Notes: generated by a model from the sequence alone, not told the origin. A stretch of 64,000 nt of DNA from Dromiciops gliroides (GCF_019393635.1 NC_057861.1:546192711-546256710); one strand, 5' to 3'; shown: positions 1 to 9,738, counted from the first letter of the stretch. A program made the numbers and translations.

Positions 1-29
1 AAAGTATCTGACACATAGTAGTCACTTAA

Positions 30-290
30 TAATTTGGGAAGCTAGGTGGCACAGTGACTCAAGAAGACTCATCTTTCTGAGTTCAAATCTAGCCTCAGAC
101 TCTATTAGTCATGTGTAAGCAAGTCACTTAACCCTGTTTGTGTGAGTTTTTCTCATCAGTAAAAGAAGCTGGAAAAGGAAATAGCAAATCACTCCAGTAT
201 CTTTGCCCAAGAAAACCCCAAATGGGGGTCACAAAGAGTCAGACAAGACTAAAAAAAATGACTCAACAACAAAGACATTTAATAAATGTT
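30..290 (+). mobile_element. MAR1-type SINE
   Basis: The tRNA-like head (AGCTAGGTGGCACAGTG), CORE segment and 3' part with GCCCAAGAAAACCCC and a tail ending in ACTCAACAACA match the marsupial MAR1 layout, in which the 3' end derives from an RTE LINE. The copy is diverged. Confidence 0.8.
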
Positions 291-373
291 TATTGACTAA
301 CTAAAGGATCAAGTGTTAAATGTAGGTAATGTAAAAATAACAAAAAATAATCTATCTTTTTAAAAAATCATTT

Positions 374-530
374 GGGGCAGCTAGGTGGTGCAGTAGATAG
401 AGCACCGGCCCTAGAATCAGGAGGACCTGAGTTCAAATCTGGCCTCAGACACTTACTTAACACTTACTAGCTGTGTGACCCTGGGCAAGTCACTTAACCC
501 CAATTGCCTCACCAAAAAATAAATAAAATT
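374..530 (+). mobile_element. WSINE1-like SINE
   Basis: Complete tRNA-derived CORE SINE, from GGGGCAGCTAGGTGG to CCCAATTGCCTCACC, followed by an A-rich (AAAT) tail. It lacks the MAR1 3' domain. Confidence 0.85.
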
Positions 531-749
531 ATCTTTCCTAGAGGATTCTAAATACTGAGCTAATTGTTCCAGACCCTAAATTCTATGACCAAAACATCCA
601 GAATTCTTTTCATCATCTTTATCTTCCCATTTATGCCAAGCTACCTTTCCCTTTCTAAATTCTTTAAACAACTTCTTTGTCCCTAAACAACTCCTGTTTT
701 TCATGCTAATCATGGGACAGCTAGATCGAGTACTGGGTATGGGGACAAG

Positions 750-850
750 AAGATCTTCAATTCATTTCAATAAACATTTATAAAGCATCTACTATGTGCC
801 ACTGGGGGTACAAATAAGAAAAAGAGACAGTCCCTGAGTCACAGGGCTTA
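750..850 (-). mobile_element. L2 3'-end relic (antisense)
   Basis: The segment reads as the reverse complement of an L2 3' terminus: CATTTATAAAGCATCTACTATGTGCC is a diverged antisense form of the common tail. No boundaries are preserved. Confidence 0.55.
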
Positions 851-1072
851 TTACCTTATCTAACCGGAAAAGACAACACACAAAGGGAAGCTAAAAAATA
901 GGATATAGAGGAGGGGCATCAGTGGATACTTGGCAGCTTATGGAAAATGGAGTTACCAAGAAGGTTGTAAGCACTCTATAAAGGAAGGCTTTGGGAGGAG
1001 TTTAGTACTCCATCTGCTAGTCTTCCATTCAAAGGGGACAGGCAACTGAGGGTGAGTTGAGAAAGTATAGAG

Positions 1073-1237
1073 GGGCAGCTAGGTGGCGCAGTGGATAGAG
1101 AACCGGCCCTGGAGTCAGGAGTACCTGAGTTCAAATCTGGCCTCAGACACTTAACACTTACTAGCTGTGTGACCCTGGGCAAGTCACTTAACCCCAATTG
1201 CCTCACTAATAAAAAAAAATTTAAAAAAAAAAAAAAA
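1073..1237 (+). mobile_element. WSINE1-like SINE with 13-bp TSD
   Basis: Full-length SINE with a long poly-A tail, flanked by perfect 13-bp direct repeats AGAAAGTATAGAG at 1060-1072 and 1238-1250. This is a clean L1-machinery insertion. Open frames on both strands here are SINE translations. Confidence 0.93.
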
Positions 1238-1259
1238 AGAAAGTATAGAGTATCAAAAC

Positions 1260-1780
1260 CTGAGTCATTCATAGATTTCAAATCTGGACTCAGGCAATTT
1301 CTGATTGAATGACCCTAGGCAAGTCACTTAATCTTTGTTTGACTCAGTTTCCTCAACTGTAAAATGGGGGAAATAATAGTACCTACAGGGCAGCTGGGTG
1401 ATGCAGTAGATAGAGTGACAGGCCTTAAGGCAGGAAGATTCATCTTCCTGAATTCAAATGTGGCTTCAGACACCTACTAGCTGTGTCACCCTGGATAAGT
1501 CACTTAACTCTGCTTCACTTCGTTACATGTAAAAATGAGCTAGAGAAGGAAAGAGCAAACCACTCCAATCTCTTTGCAAAAAAAAAACCCAAACAAGCAA
1601 AAACCTGAATGAGATCACAGAAGAATCAGATGTGTCTGAAATGACTGAACAACAACAAATAGCATCTACTTCCAGGGTTATTGTGAAGATAAAATGTGAT
1701 ATTTGTAAAGCACATAGCACAGTGCCTGGAACATAGTGGGCTCTGTATAAATGCTTGTTCCCTTCCCTTTGTCCCATTAT
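1260..1780 (+). mobile_element. MIR/THER1-type relic split by a MAR1 SINE
   Basis: 1260-1385 reads as a MIR-like core (AAGTCACTTAATC, CAGTTTCCTCA, TGTAAAATGGGG). A MAR1 SINE follows at about 1386-1660, with TGCAAAAAAAAAACCC in its 3' part and a tail GACTGAACAACAACA. The host sequence then resumes (GCATCTACTTCCAGGG, GTGCCTGGAACATAGTGGG). The MIR-like sequence is therefore older than the MAR1. Confidence 0.7.
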
Positions 1781-1989
1781 TTCTGTCTGACTTCTTTCCT
1801 TGGATGATCTAGGTTTTCTCTTTCACCATCACAACTCTCATGGCTGTGCATGGCACCTTACATCTATCCTTTCTTGTTATCTTTCTACATTTACCATATC
1901 TAGGTTGATTCCTGACCCAAATATAGATGTATAATTTCAAATCAACAATACTTACCGTAAGAATATTTTTATCTCTGCAAAAGAAAAGA

Positions 1990-2570
1990 AGGATTCTTTT
2001 AATTCCATTCAACAAACATTTATTAAATGTCTACTCTGGGCAAGGAAGACATTTTTTCTAAACACTGGGTTAGCAAAGACAAAACAAAATAGTTTATGCC
2101 TTCAAGGAGAGTATATATTACTGGGGAAGAAAGGATTCAACATGTACATGGGTAAGTGAATAAAAGATAATTCAAGAAGGGAGAGAACACTAACAAGTAG
2201 TGGTACCAATCAATCCACAAGCATGAATTAAATGCCAATATCTGCCATGAACTGTGCTAGGTGCTGGGGGGTGGGGGGGGGTTGCAAAGACAATTGGATA
2301 TGTGGGGTGAGAGGGACTGAAGACATAAAGAAGGAGCCAAGATTGTGGACCTAGGGAAACTAGGAAGATGGTGGTGCCCTCAATCAAAATAGGAAAGTTT
2401 GGAAAAGGGGCAAGTTTTAGGGAAAAGTAGTGAATTCAGTCTTGACATCTTGAGTTTGAGATGCTTCCAGTATATCCAATTCAAAATATCCAATAGGCAT
2501 TTGGTGATGTACACAAGAGTTCAGGATACATATATCTAAATATCATCTGTAGATATGATAACTGAATCCA
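1990..2570 (-). mobile_element. Antisense L2/CR1-clade LINE fragments
   Basis: 1990-2120 and 2205-2290 resemble antisense L2 3' ends (AAACATTTATTAAATG; GTGCTAGGTGCTGGGG). 2320-2570 matches, in antisense, the L2-type reverse-transcriptase segment with GGTGGTGCCCTCAATC and CTTGACATCTTGAGTTTGAG. Heavily decayed, with no open frame of note. Confidence 0.6.
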
Positions 2571-3066
2571 CAATTAGGTCATGAAGAGTAAGAATATGGA
2601 GAGAAAAGAGAAGAGAGCCTCAGGCAGAGCCTCAGGCAGAGCCTCACAGGCAGGTGGCTCAGTATGGCTGATGACCCAGGAAAGGAGACTCAGAAGGGTC
2701 AGGGAAAATTTCACAAAGGAGAAGACACCTGAACCAAGTTTTGAAGGAAGTCAAGGACTTTGAGAGGCAGATGAGGACGGAACACATTAAAGGCATTAAG
2801 GATAACTTCTGTGAAGGTGTGGAGGAAGGTGATGCAAGAGCTTTCAGCTCTAACTCCTAAGATCAAAGGAATGTCCAGTTCTACTATTCATCCAGTTTGT
2901 TTGTAACATAAAGTAGTTGAAGGGAAGTAATATAAAATAAGGCTAGACAGGTATTTTGAAACCAGATGGTAAAGGGCCTTTAATGTCAAACTGAAAAGTT
3001 CGTATTTATCTTAGAGACAATAGGGAGCTACTGAAGGTTCTTTGGTGTGGTCAGAAGCATGTTAAT
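2571..3066 (-). mobile_element. Probable antisense ancient L2-like LINE continuation
   Basis: Contains GAAAATTTCACAAAGGAG, GGTAAAGGGCCTTTAATG and AATAGGGAGCTACTGAAGG, phrases typical of an ancient mammalian L2-associated repeat in antisense. A short three-unit array of GAGCCTCAGGCA lies at about 2617-2647. The 60-codon open frame here has no recognisable domain. Confidence 0.45.
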
Positions 3067-3079
3067 AAAAATAGTTGAG

Positions 3080-3220
3080 GGGCGGCTAGGTGGCACAGTG
3101 GATAAAGCACCAGCCCTGTATTCAGGAGTACCTGAGTTCAAATCCGGCCTCAGACACTTGACACTTACTAGCTGTGTGACCCTGGGCAAGTCACTTAACC
3201 CCCATTGCCTCGCAAAAAAG
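3080..3220 (+). mobile_element. WSINE1-like SINE with 13-bp TSD
   Basis: Complete SINE flanked by AAAAATAGTTGAG at 3067-3079 and 3221-3233. It is inserted in the ancient L2-like repeat, which resumes with AGACTGTACAGAG. Confidence 0.93.
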
Positions 3221-3329
3221 AAAAATAGTTGAGAGACTGTACAGAGAAGGATTAGTGAGACTGGAAGCAAAGAGACCAAATATCCCTGTTACTATCAAGG
3301 GCACCACCATCCTCCCATGCCTCAGTCTG

Positions 3330-3715
3330 TCTACCTGGACGCCTCACTATTTCTCACTCATCATATCCAAGATGTTTCCAAGACCTACCTGTTGATTTCA
3401 CCTTTGCAACATCTCTCAAATATGCCTCCTTCTCTCCTCTGATACTACCACCAATCTGGTGCAGATCCTTCAGGCCTGGACTAATCCTGGTGAGTCTGCT
3501 TGCCTCAAGTCTCTTCCCACTCTATTCTATCCTCCAGTTAGTCACCAAAGTAATTTTCTGAAGTGCAAGTCTAACCACATCACCCCACTACTCAATAAAC
3601 TCCAGTGGGTCTCTATTGCCTTCAGGCCCAAATACTAAATCATCTGTTTAGTATCCAAAGCCCTTCACAACCTATCTTCCCCCACTCCACCTTTCCTGTC
3701 TAGGTAGAATAGATA
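3330..3715 (+). mobile_element. L2/CR1-clade LINE fragment
   Basis: Sense-strand L2-type sequence with CCAAGACCTACCTG, CAATAAACTCCAGTGGG and CCAAAGCCCTTCACAACC. It corresponds to the region after the reverse transcriptase and shares its layout with 53.1-53.6 kb and 55.6-55.9 kb. Confidence 0.65.
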
Positions 3716-3762
3716 TCTCTAGTCTATTTTCATACATAAGCATTTATTTAGCATCTAGTATG

Positions 3763-4006
3763 GGGCAGCTAGGTGGTGCAGTGGATAGAGCACTGGGCCT
3801 GGAGTCAGGAAGATCTGAGTTCAAATCCAGCCTCAGATACTTACTACCTGTGTGATTCTGGGTGAGTCACTTAACCCCTATTTATCACAGTTTCTCATCT
3901 GTAAAATGGAGATGTACTAGAGAAGGAAATGGCAAACTACTCAGAAAACCCAATGGACTTGTACATCAAGCACAAAGAATCAGACACTAGTGAATGACTG
4001 AACAAC
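3763..4006 (+). mobile_element. MAR1-type SINE
   Basis: Full MAR1 layout: GGGGCAGCTAGGTGG head, CORE, TCTCATCTGTAAAATGG, a shortened RTE-like part and the tail TGACTGAACAACA. It interrupts an antisense L2 3' end visible on both sides (CATTTATTTAGCATC before it; GGCCTGGGGATACAAATAAG after it). Confidence 0.85.
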
Positions 4007-4152
4007 ATGCACTGAGGCCTGGGGATACAAATAAGGGCAGAAATAGTCCCTGTCTCCAAGAAGCTTACAATACAATGAGGAAGACAGCATGCAAACAACT
4101 ATGTAGAAACAAAATAGATATAGGACAAAATGGAAATCATACCAGAGAAAAG

Positions 4153-4400
4153 AGGACAGTTAGGTGGTGCAATGGATAGAATTCCCAGCCAGGAGTCAGG
4201 AAGACTCACCTTCCTGAGTTCATATCTGGCCCCCAAAACTTACTAGGTGTGTGACCTTGGGAAAAATCTCAGTTTCCTCATCTGTAAAATGAGCTGGAGA
4301 AAGAAATCGCAAACTGCTCCAGTATTTTTGCCAAGAAAACCCCAAATGGGGTCACAAAAAGTAGGACCCAACTGAAATGCCTCAACAACAACAAAAATCA
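4153..4400 (+). mobile_element. MAR1-type SINE
   Basis: Head GGACAGTTAGGTGGTGCAATGG, CORE, TTTGCCAAGAAAACCCC and terminal CTCAACAACAACAAAA. Diverged but nearly full length. Confidence 0.85.
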
Positions 4401-4499
4401 GAGGGAAGGTACCAGTAATAAGGGAGATTAGGGATAGCTTCTTGCAAAAAGCGGGGTTTTAGATGAACTGAGAGACTAATCCAATGAAATCTCCATTCA

Positions 4500-4790
4500 A
4501 CTATAAGCCATCCTCTGAATAGCAGGCATATTTTAACTGTTTAGCTTTCCTCTGTGGATTATTAAACTGATCCCTTTTAAGTTATCATGAATCTCATTCA
4601 AGAGGTTCTCCAGTGGTCTGAGGCTTAATGCAATCAGAACAATATAATCTGCAAACAGGAATATGAAAAGGACTTCACTATCTATATGGTGAAGGAAACC
4701 CTCTTTCATTTGGATCTTGAAGAAAACATCTTCCATGACAGCAGCAAACACCTTAGATGAGTACACAGGTCTACCTGTTTTACTCCTCGT
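4500..4790 (-). mobile_element. RTE-clade LINE reverse-transcriptase relic
   Basis: On the minus strand 4533-4766 is open for 77 codons. It contains KVFAAVMEDVFFKIQ followed by FLFADYIVLIA and ENLLNEIHDNL. This matches the order of RTE/BovB reverse-transcriptase motifs around the catalytic FADD box. Here FADD reads FADY, so the second catalytic aspartate is lost and the fragment is dead. RTE elements supply the machinery and 3' tail for MAR1 SINEs, which are abundant around it. Confidence 0.75.
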
Positions 4791-4794
4791 GTTT

Positions 4795-4860
4795 CTTTTT
4801 CTTTGTTTTCCCAGCGCTTAGCAGAGCTTCTAGCGCTTAATAAATGCTTGTTGATGGTGT
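4795..4860 (+). mobile_element. L2/MIR 3'-end relic
   Basis: CCCAGCGCTTAGCAGAG and GCTTAATAAATGCTTGTTG are the characteristic L2 3' terminus, sense strand. Confidence 0.55.
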
Positions 4861-5099
4861 GGAAAATGGGTACCTTGATTTGCTTGAGCCCCTCCCCCCA
4901 ATTATCCAGGTAACTAGAACAACTTTCTTCATTGGCTAAAACACCAACAATCCTTTGTGTGACCCGGGAGTAAATCCTAGCTAGATGTGCAGGGAATCAG
5001 TAACTTAACCCTGTTTGCCTCAGTTTCCTCATCTGTAAAATGAGCTGGACAAGGAAATGGCAAACTGCTCCAAAATCTTTGCCAAGAAAACCCCAAATG

Positions 5100-5624
5100 A
5101 GAGACTGAGCTGCACAGCCAAGATGTGTGACTTCACGGAGGATCACACTACTGAGTTCAAGGAGGCCTTCCAGCTGTTTGACAGCACAGGGGATGGAAAG
5201 ATCTTATACAGCCACTGTGGGGATGTGATGCAGGCCCTGGACCACAATCCCACCAATGCTGAGGTGCTCAAGGTCTTAGGGAATCCCAAGAGTGATGAGA
5301 TGAATGTGAAGGTGCTGAACTTTGAACACTTTCTCCCAATGCTGCAGACAATAGCAAAGAATAAGGACCAGGGTACATATGAAGACTACATAGAGGGGTT
5401 TTGGGTGTTTGATAAGGAAGGGAATGGCACAGTAATGGGGGCTGAAATACTGCACGTCCTCATCACTCTGGGTGAGAAGATGACCAAGGAGGCATTTAGG
5501 TGGCACAGTAGAGAGAGCACCGTCCCTGAAGTAAAGAGTACCTGAGTTCAAATCTGGCCTCAGACACTTGACACTTACTAGCTGTGTGACTCTGGGCAAG
5601 TCACTTAACTCCAACTGCCTCACC

Positions 5625-5667
<43 letters not shown>

Positions 5668-5969
5668 GATGACCAAGGAAGAAAAGGAAGTATTGGTGGC
5701 AGGGCATGAGGACAGCAACGGTTGTATGCACTATGAAGAGCTAGTCCGGATGGTGCTGAACAGCTGAGAACAAAAGTCCCCCTTCCACAAAGAATCCACT
5801 GACTTTCTCAGTGTGAAAATGATCCTCTTGCCCCTGAAGCAACTAACTACCTTGTCAGGGTTACCAACATCCTGCCTTCCAACCCCCACCACATGTCCTC
5901 TTTGGCCTACCCACTTGCTGCTTTCATCAAATTAAATTTACTAACTGCTCCTAAAAAAAAGAAAAGAAA
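5100..5969 (+). pseudogene. MYL6: MYL6 processed pseudogene (myosin essential light chain), split by a SINE
   Basis: Intronless copy of the 151-residue smooth-muscle/non-muscle myosin essential light chain, an EF-hand protein that binds the myosin heavy-chain neck. The start is ATG 5123, reading [22 protein letters not shown]-hand-like stretches [11 protein letters not shown] and [14 protein letters not shown] follow. The frame continues to 5490, where a WSINE1-like SINE intervenes (5491-5667). It resumes in the same frame from 5669 (ATGACCAAGGAAGAA) to TGA 5765-5767. The C-terminus, [11 protein letters not shown], matches the [12 protein letters not shown] splice form. Counting across the duplicated site gives exactly 151 codons with no stop or frameshift. 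A 3' UTR with ATTAAA near 5932 and an A-rich tail from about 5953 follow. A 16-bp TSD (AAGAAAACC(C/T)CAAATG) flanks the copy. Loss of introns, the poly-A tail and the TSD prove retroposition. Several substitutions relative to the conserved protein are visible. Confidence 0.93.
5491..5667 (+). mobile_element. WSINE1-like SINE inside the MYL6 retrocopy
   Basis: SINE starting GGCATTTAGGTGGCACAG and ending in a poly-purine (AG)n tail at 5629-5667. It is flanked by the 12-bp TSD GATGACCAAGGA (5479-5490 and 5668-5679), which is MYL6 coding sequence. It truncates the light-chain frame after about 122 codons; read-through ends at a stop at 5543-5545 inside the SINE. Confidence 0.95.
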
Positions 5970-6165
5970 AAGAAAACCTCAAATGGCATCAGGAAAAGTC
6001 TGTCTTGACTAAAACAACTGAACAGATGCAGATATCATATGATGTGTATTATAACTAACTGTATTGCTGCCATACTCATCTAATAGACTTTAAACCTTTC
6101 CTCATCCCCTCAATCACGTGTGCTCCCTCTCAAACTATTTTGCATTTAATTACTTTGTACTTACT

Positions 6166-6256
6166 TTTATTTATTCTCTTTATATTTACTCTGCATACAC
6201 TCTGCATACACATACTTTATATTTATTTATTCTCTTTATATTTACTCTGCATACAC
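6166..6256. repeat. Imperfect tandem duplication (56-bp period)
   Basis: An identical 35-base block beginning TTTATTTATTCTC occurs at 6166-6200 and again at 6222-6256, inside T-rich low-complexity DNA. Short open frames here are repeat artefacts. Confidence 0.8.
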
Positions 6257-6362
6257 AGATATACATATATCTGCCTGCCAGTGATGTGCCAGCAAATATT
6301 TAAAGACCAGCTTTCCACCCCCCAAAAAACTTATGTGTGCTTTTAAAGTTTAATCTATATTG

Positions 6363-6509
6363 GGGGGCAGCTAGGTGGCGCAGTGGATAAAGCACTGGCT
6401 CTCGATTCAGGAGGACCTGAGTTCAAATCGGACCTCAGACACTTGACACTTACTAGCTGTGTGACCTTGGGCAAGTCACTTAACCCTCATTGCCCTGCAA
6501 AAAAAAAAG
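6363..6509 (+). mobile_element. WSINE1-like SINE with 18-bp TSD
   Basis: Complete SINE flanked by the perfect 18-bp repeat AAAGTTTAATCTATATTG at 6345-6362 and 6510-6527. Confidence 0.95.
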
Positions 6510-6639
6510 AAAGTTTAATCTATATTGTTAACATTTCCACCATCACTTTCTTAAGTCTAGAAAATCTATAAAATGCTAAATCACACCCTGATTCATAGCA
6601 TTTACTGATTTCCAAGGCGTAAATGCTCACACTGAAAAT

Positions 6640-6760
6640 TTAATAATCAAGCCTGTTCTGGTCCCCATTGGAATGTAAATTTCTGGAGCACAGGAATTGT
6701 TCCATTCATTGTATTTGTATCCACAGCATTAATGAATGCTAATTGATTGATTGATGGTCT
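6640..6760 (+). mobile_element. L2 3'-end relic
   Basis: GGAATTGTTCCATTC, TATTTGTATCCACAGC and the terminal simple repeat TTGATTGATTGAT are typical of an L2 3' terminus. Confidence 0.5.
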
Positions 6761-6899
6761 GGATTCCTGGAATCAACTGATACAATGCATGTAATATGTA
6801 TGTCTTATATATGATATATCAATATCATATGTAATATATACATCCACATGTGCACATGAAGACTTTTAGATTATCTCTACTTCCAAGCCTTATAACACA

Positions 6900-7072
6900 T
6901 AATTTTGGCCCTGGAGTCAAGAAGATGGGTTCAGATCCGACCTCAGACATTTACTAGCTGTGTGACCCTGGGGAGGTCCCTTAACTTCTTTCTGCCTCAG
7001 CTTCTTCCATTGTAAAATGGAGGTTATAACTACTTATTTTCCAAGGTTGTTGTAAGAATCAAATGTGATAAC
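6900..7072 (+). mobile_element. MIR/THER1-type SINE relic
   Basis: MIR-like core with CTAGCTGTGTGACCCTGG, TGCCTCAGCTTCTTCC and GTAAAATGGAGG, then AAGGTTGTTGTAAGAATC. It resumes after the next element at about 7355-7405 (ATTTGTAAAGCATCTAGC), so it hosts that insertion. Confidence 0.7.
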
Positions 7073-7354
7073 ATTGTTTGTCTTTTTTGTCCTTCATTCT
7101 CGAAGAGAACCATGACATCAGGGTGATGTCATGACTTGCAGTGAATTGGATTTTTAAGTGAGGGGGGGCTGTTCAAGTTCGCCAATCTCACTCTCCTCTC
7201 CAGAGCCATTTGGGTCCAATGGCATGATGTATATCAGGACTACTGGAGATGGCCCCAGATGTTTAAGGCAATTGGGGTTAAGTGTCAGAGGTGAAATTTG
7301 AACTCAAGCCCTCTCAACTTCAAGGCCAGTGCTCTATCGCACCACCTAGCTGCC
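7073..7354 (+). mobile_element. Composite repeat: unique 5' segment fused to an antisense CORE SINE
   Basis: It begins TTGTTTGTCCTTCATTCTCG, with GTGATGTCATGACTTGCA and GAGATGGCCCCAGATG in the body. It then runs into the reverse complement of a WSINE-type SINE (GCAATTGGGGTTAAGTG to CCACCTAGCTGCC). The same junction recurs at 33.8-34.3 kb and 39.0-39.3 kb, so the chimera itself was mobilised. I do not recognise a family name. Confidence 0.75.
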
Positions 7355-7744
7355 AATAATATTTGTAAAGCATCTAGCACATAGTAGGCTCTTAATAAAT
7401 GCTTATTTTCCTTCCTTTCTTCTATACTCATACCCAAATTCTACAGGTCTCCCCAGTACTGCTTGGATCTTTTCATCTTGACTTGCCTAGTAATCCCTAT
7501 TCTGCTTCTGCCTACAACCCCATTCTGTTTTGTAGAGGGCATCTCATCCTGGGCACAGCTTCTACTCTGTAGGAGTATCTAAAGCCAGACAATACTGATG
7601 CACGTAAATATATGGTGGACAAAGATAAACAGTTCAAGGCAAAAAAAAGTATAATCCCAAAGGACAGGAATAAATATGCTCTTCTAGCAGCAATGCCCTT
7701 CCAGTAAAATGGAAACTCCTAAAGGACAGATGGGAGTAAGAAAG

Positions 7745-7860
7745 TGACTAGACCTGTCTGGAAGGGCAAGTTAAAGAGTGTTTTGTCTTTGTATCCCTAG
7801 ACCCAGTGCAATGATTTACATTGAGTAAATACTTAACGAATATTGAATTACTTAGTTGAA
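7745..7860 (+). mobile_element. L2 3'-end relic
   Basis: Reads GTCTTTGTATCCCTAGACC and GAGTAAATACTTAACG, a diverged L2 terminus. Confidence 0.45.
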
Positions 7861-7899
7861 TTAAAAGGGAGCTCATGGCTGTCCTACTTTTTTAGAAAA

Positions 7900-8500
7900 A
7901 AATAGAATGTGACAGCTGGAGAATAGATTTAGAGCTAAAAGAACCATTTCCCAGATGAGGAAACTGAGGCCCCTCTGAAAGAAGAAGTGACTTGGGGCAG
8001 CTAGGTGGGGGCAGTGGATAAAGCATGGACCCTGGATTCAGGAGGACCTGAGTTCAAATCCAGACTCAGACACTTGACACTTACTAGCTGTGTGACCCTG
8101 GGCAATTTACTTAACCCCAACTGCCTCACAAAGAAGAAGAAGAAGAAGAGGAGGAGAAGAAGAGACAAAGAGGAGGAGGAGAAGAGAAAAAGAAGAGGAG
8201 AAGAAGAAGAAGAAGAAAAAGAGAAAAAGAAGAAGAAACTTGCTCAAAGACACACAGCTATCATCAGTGGCAAAACCAGGACTAGAACCCAGGTCTCAGA
8301 CACTTGACACTTACTAGCTGTGTGACCCTGGGCAAGTCACTTAACTCCAACTGCCAGAAGAAGAAGAAGAAGGAAGGAGGAATAAGAAGAAAGAAAAAAG
8401 AAGGAAGAAGAAGAAGAAACTTGCTCAAAGACACACAGCTATCATCAGTGGCAAAACCAGGACTAGAACACAGGTCTCTTGATTCTTTAAGGTTGTAAAT
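7900..8500. repeat. Antisense MIR relic with inserted SINE, then tandemly duplicated
   Basis: Host DNA (CAGATGAGGAAACTGAGGC, ACTTGCTCAAAGACACACAG, AGGACTAGAACCCAGG) is an antisense MIR core. A WSINE1-like SINE inserted at about 7994 carries a (GAA)n-rich tail. A unit that starts in the SINE core (about 8065) and ends in MIR sequence (about 8294) is repeated at about 8295-8478. The copies differ mainly in GAA length. The second copy has no SINE head, so this was a local duplication and not a second insertion. Confidence 0.8.
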
Positions 8501-9335
8501 GAAAAACTATAAAAATCTCCAGCTCTGCTAGTTGGGGTCAGCTAGGAGAAGCTCCCACTCTGAGACAGGCAGCTGTAATTAGTGGCCTACCAAATTGGCT
8601 TCATCAGACTCCTGAAACCAGAGAACCAACTTTTTGTCTCTCCCATATCTTTCCTGTTTGAGTTTCTATTTGCATATTAAAGGTTAGGTCAGTACTTCTT
8701 AGGAAGGGAAAAGAACCTAGAGAACAGTGCTGAGACATTGTAAATGGACAAAAACCAAGGAAACACAAGGAAGCATTTTGATTCCCTGAGTAACTCAGTT
8801 TCCCATAGGGAATGAATACATAGTGGATAAATGGGAATTTGCCTACTTGGTGGTTGCAGGGAAGAGGACCAATGGAGCCATTTGGAACATGGCTGTCAGA
8901 TTCCTGACAGACCAGCAGCTCACTGGGCATGATAAATAGAACTCCTCCAAGGACAGAAAATGACAGAAAGAAGGAGGGGGAATAATCTCCCTAACTCTCA
9001 AGTCACCCAAATGAAAACCACTCCTCTCCCCTCTCTCATTCCCATGTACTAAGTGCAATGTAGCTGTCATTTTGGACTATACCCAGAGATGCAGAGCTAG
9101 ACTCCACATGTGCCTGAATCCCTCCCTAGTGAGAAGCTGGATGCTCAGAGATGCACGTCCAAATCTTTCAAATCTCTCGGATCTTAAGAGGAAAGTTTTG
9201 GGAGAATAAGCCTTTTGTTGTTCCCCTAAGTCAGCCTTCCCCAGGAGAGGATATCTGGATCTGTCCATTCATTGGTTATATTTAAATAATGTACATAAGG
9301 GACTCTGCCGTTAGAAAGCATCATTATCAACTGCA
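8500..9335. other. Non-repetitive-looking sequence, no gene recognised
   Basis: No convincing coding frame or known repeat is visible. The minus-strand open frames of 63-108 codons show no recognisable domain. 8774-8942 has a diverged relative at 10808-10971 (see separate entry). Confidence 0.5.
8774..8942 (+). repeat. Copy 1 of a local dispersed pair
   Basis: Shares TTTGATTCCCTG, ATAGTGGATA-like, CTTGGTGGTTG and GGCTGTCAGATTCCTGA, in the same order and orientation, with 10808-10971. By eye the two are roughly 80% alike. The identity of the sequence is unknown. Confidence 0.75.
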
Positions 9336-9344
9336 GGGATTCTC

Positions 9345-9570
9345 AAAGGCAGTCTGGTAGAGCAGAGAGAACGCTAGTCTGCAAGCCAAGAGACTTAGGG
9401 CTCTGTCACTCACCAGAGGTGTGGCATTAGGCAAATCTCTCCCTCTTTGGATCTTGTTTCCTCAACTGTAAGATGGAGATAAGACCTGCATTACCAACTC
9501 CATGGGGTTGTGAGGATTAAACTAAATAATTATGCAAAAGTGTTTCATAAACTCTAAAGCTCTATGTAAA
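9345..9570 (+). mobile_element. MIR-type SINE relic
   Basis: MIR core features: GTGTGGCATTAGGCAAATC, TTGTTTCCTCAACTGTAAGA, GTTGTGAGGATTAAAC and CTCTATGTAAAT, in sense order. Confidence 0.65.
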
Positions 9571-9738
9571 TATACATTATCCTTCAGTCATTCATTTTTA
9601 TTCATTTGTTCATTCAACCAATAAGTATTTATTGAGTATAACTCGATAGAAGGCATGAGCAGCACTTGAGGACTCATAATGACCTCTATCAATCCAAACC
9701 TATCTAATAGTCATAATCAGTTATTTCTTCATTAGAAG

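Larger units (their letters stand above)
4955..6030 (+). mobile_element. MAR1-type SINE split by a retrocopied gene
   Basis: The left part (about 4955-5099) runs through CCTCAGTTTCCTCATCTGTA to CCAAGAAAACCCCAAATG. The right part (5970-6030) resumes with AACCTCAAATGGCATC and ends in AAAACAACTGAACAG. Between them is the MYL6 retrocopy with its 16-bp TSD (5084-5099 and 5970-5985, one mismatch). The MAR1 is therefore older than the retrocopy. Confidence 0.85.
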
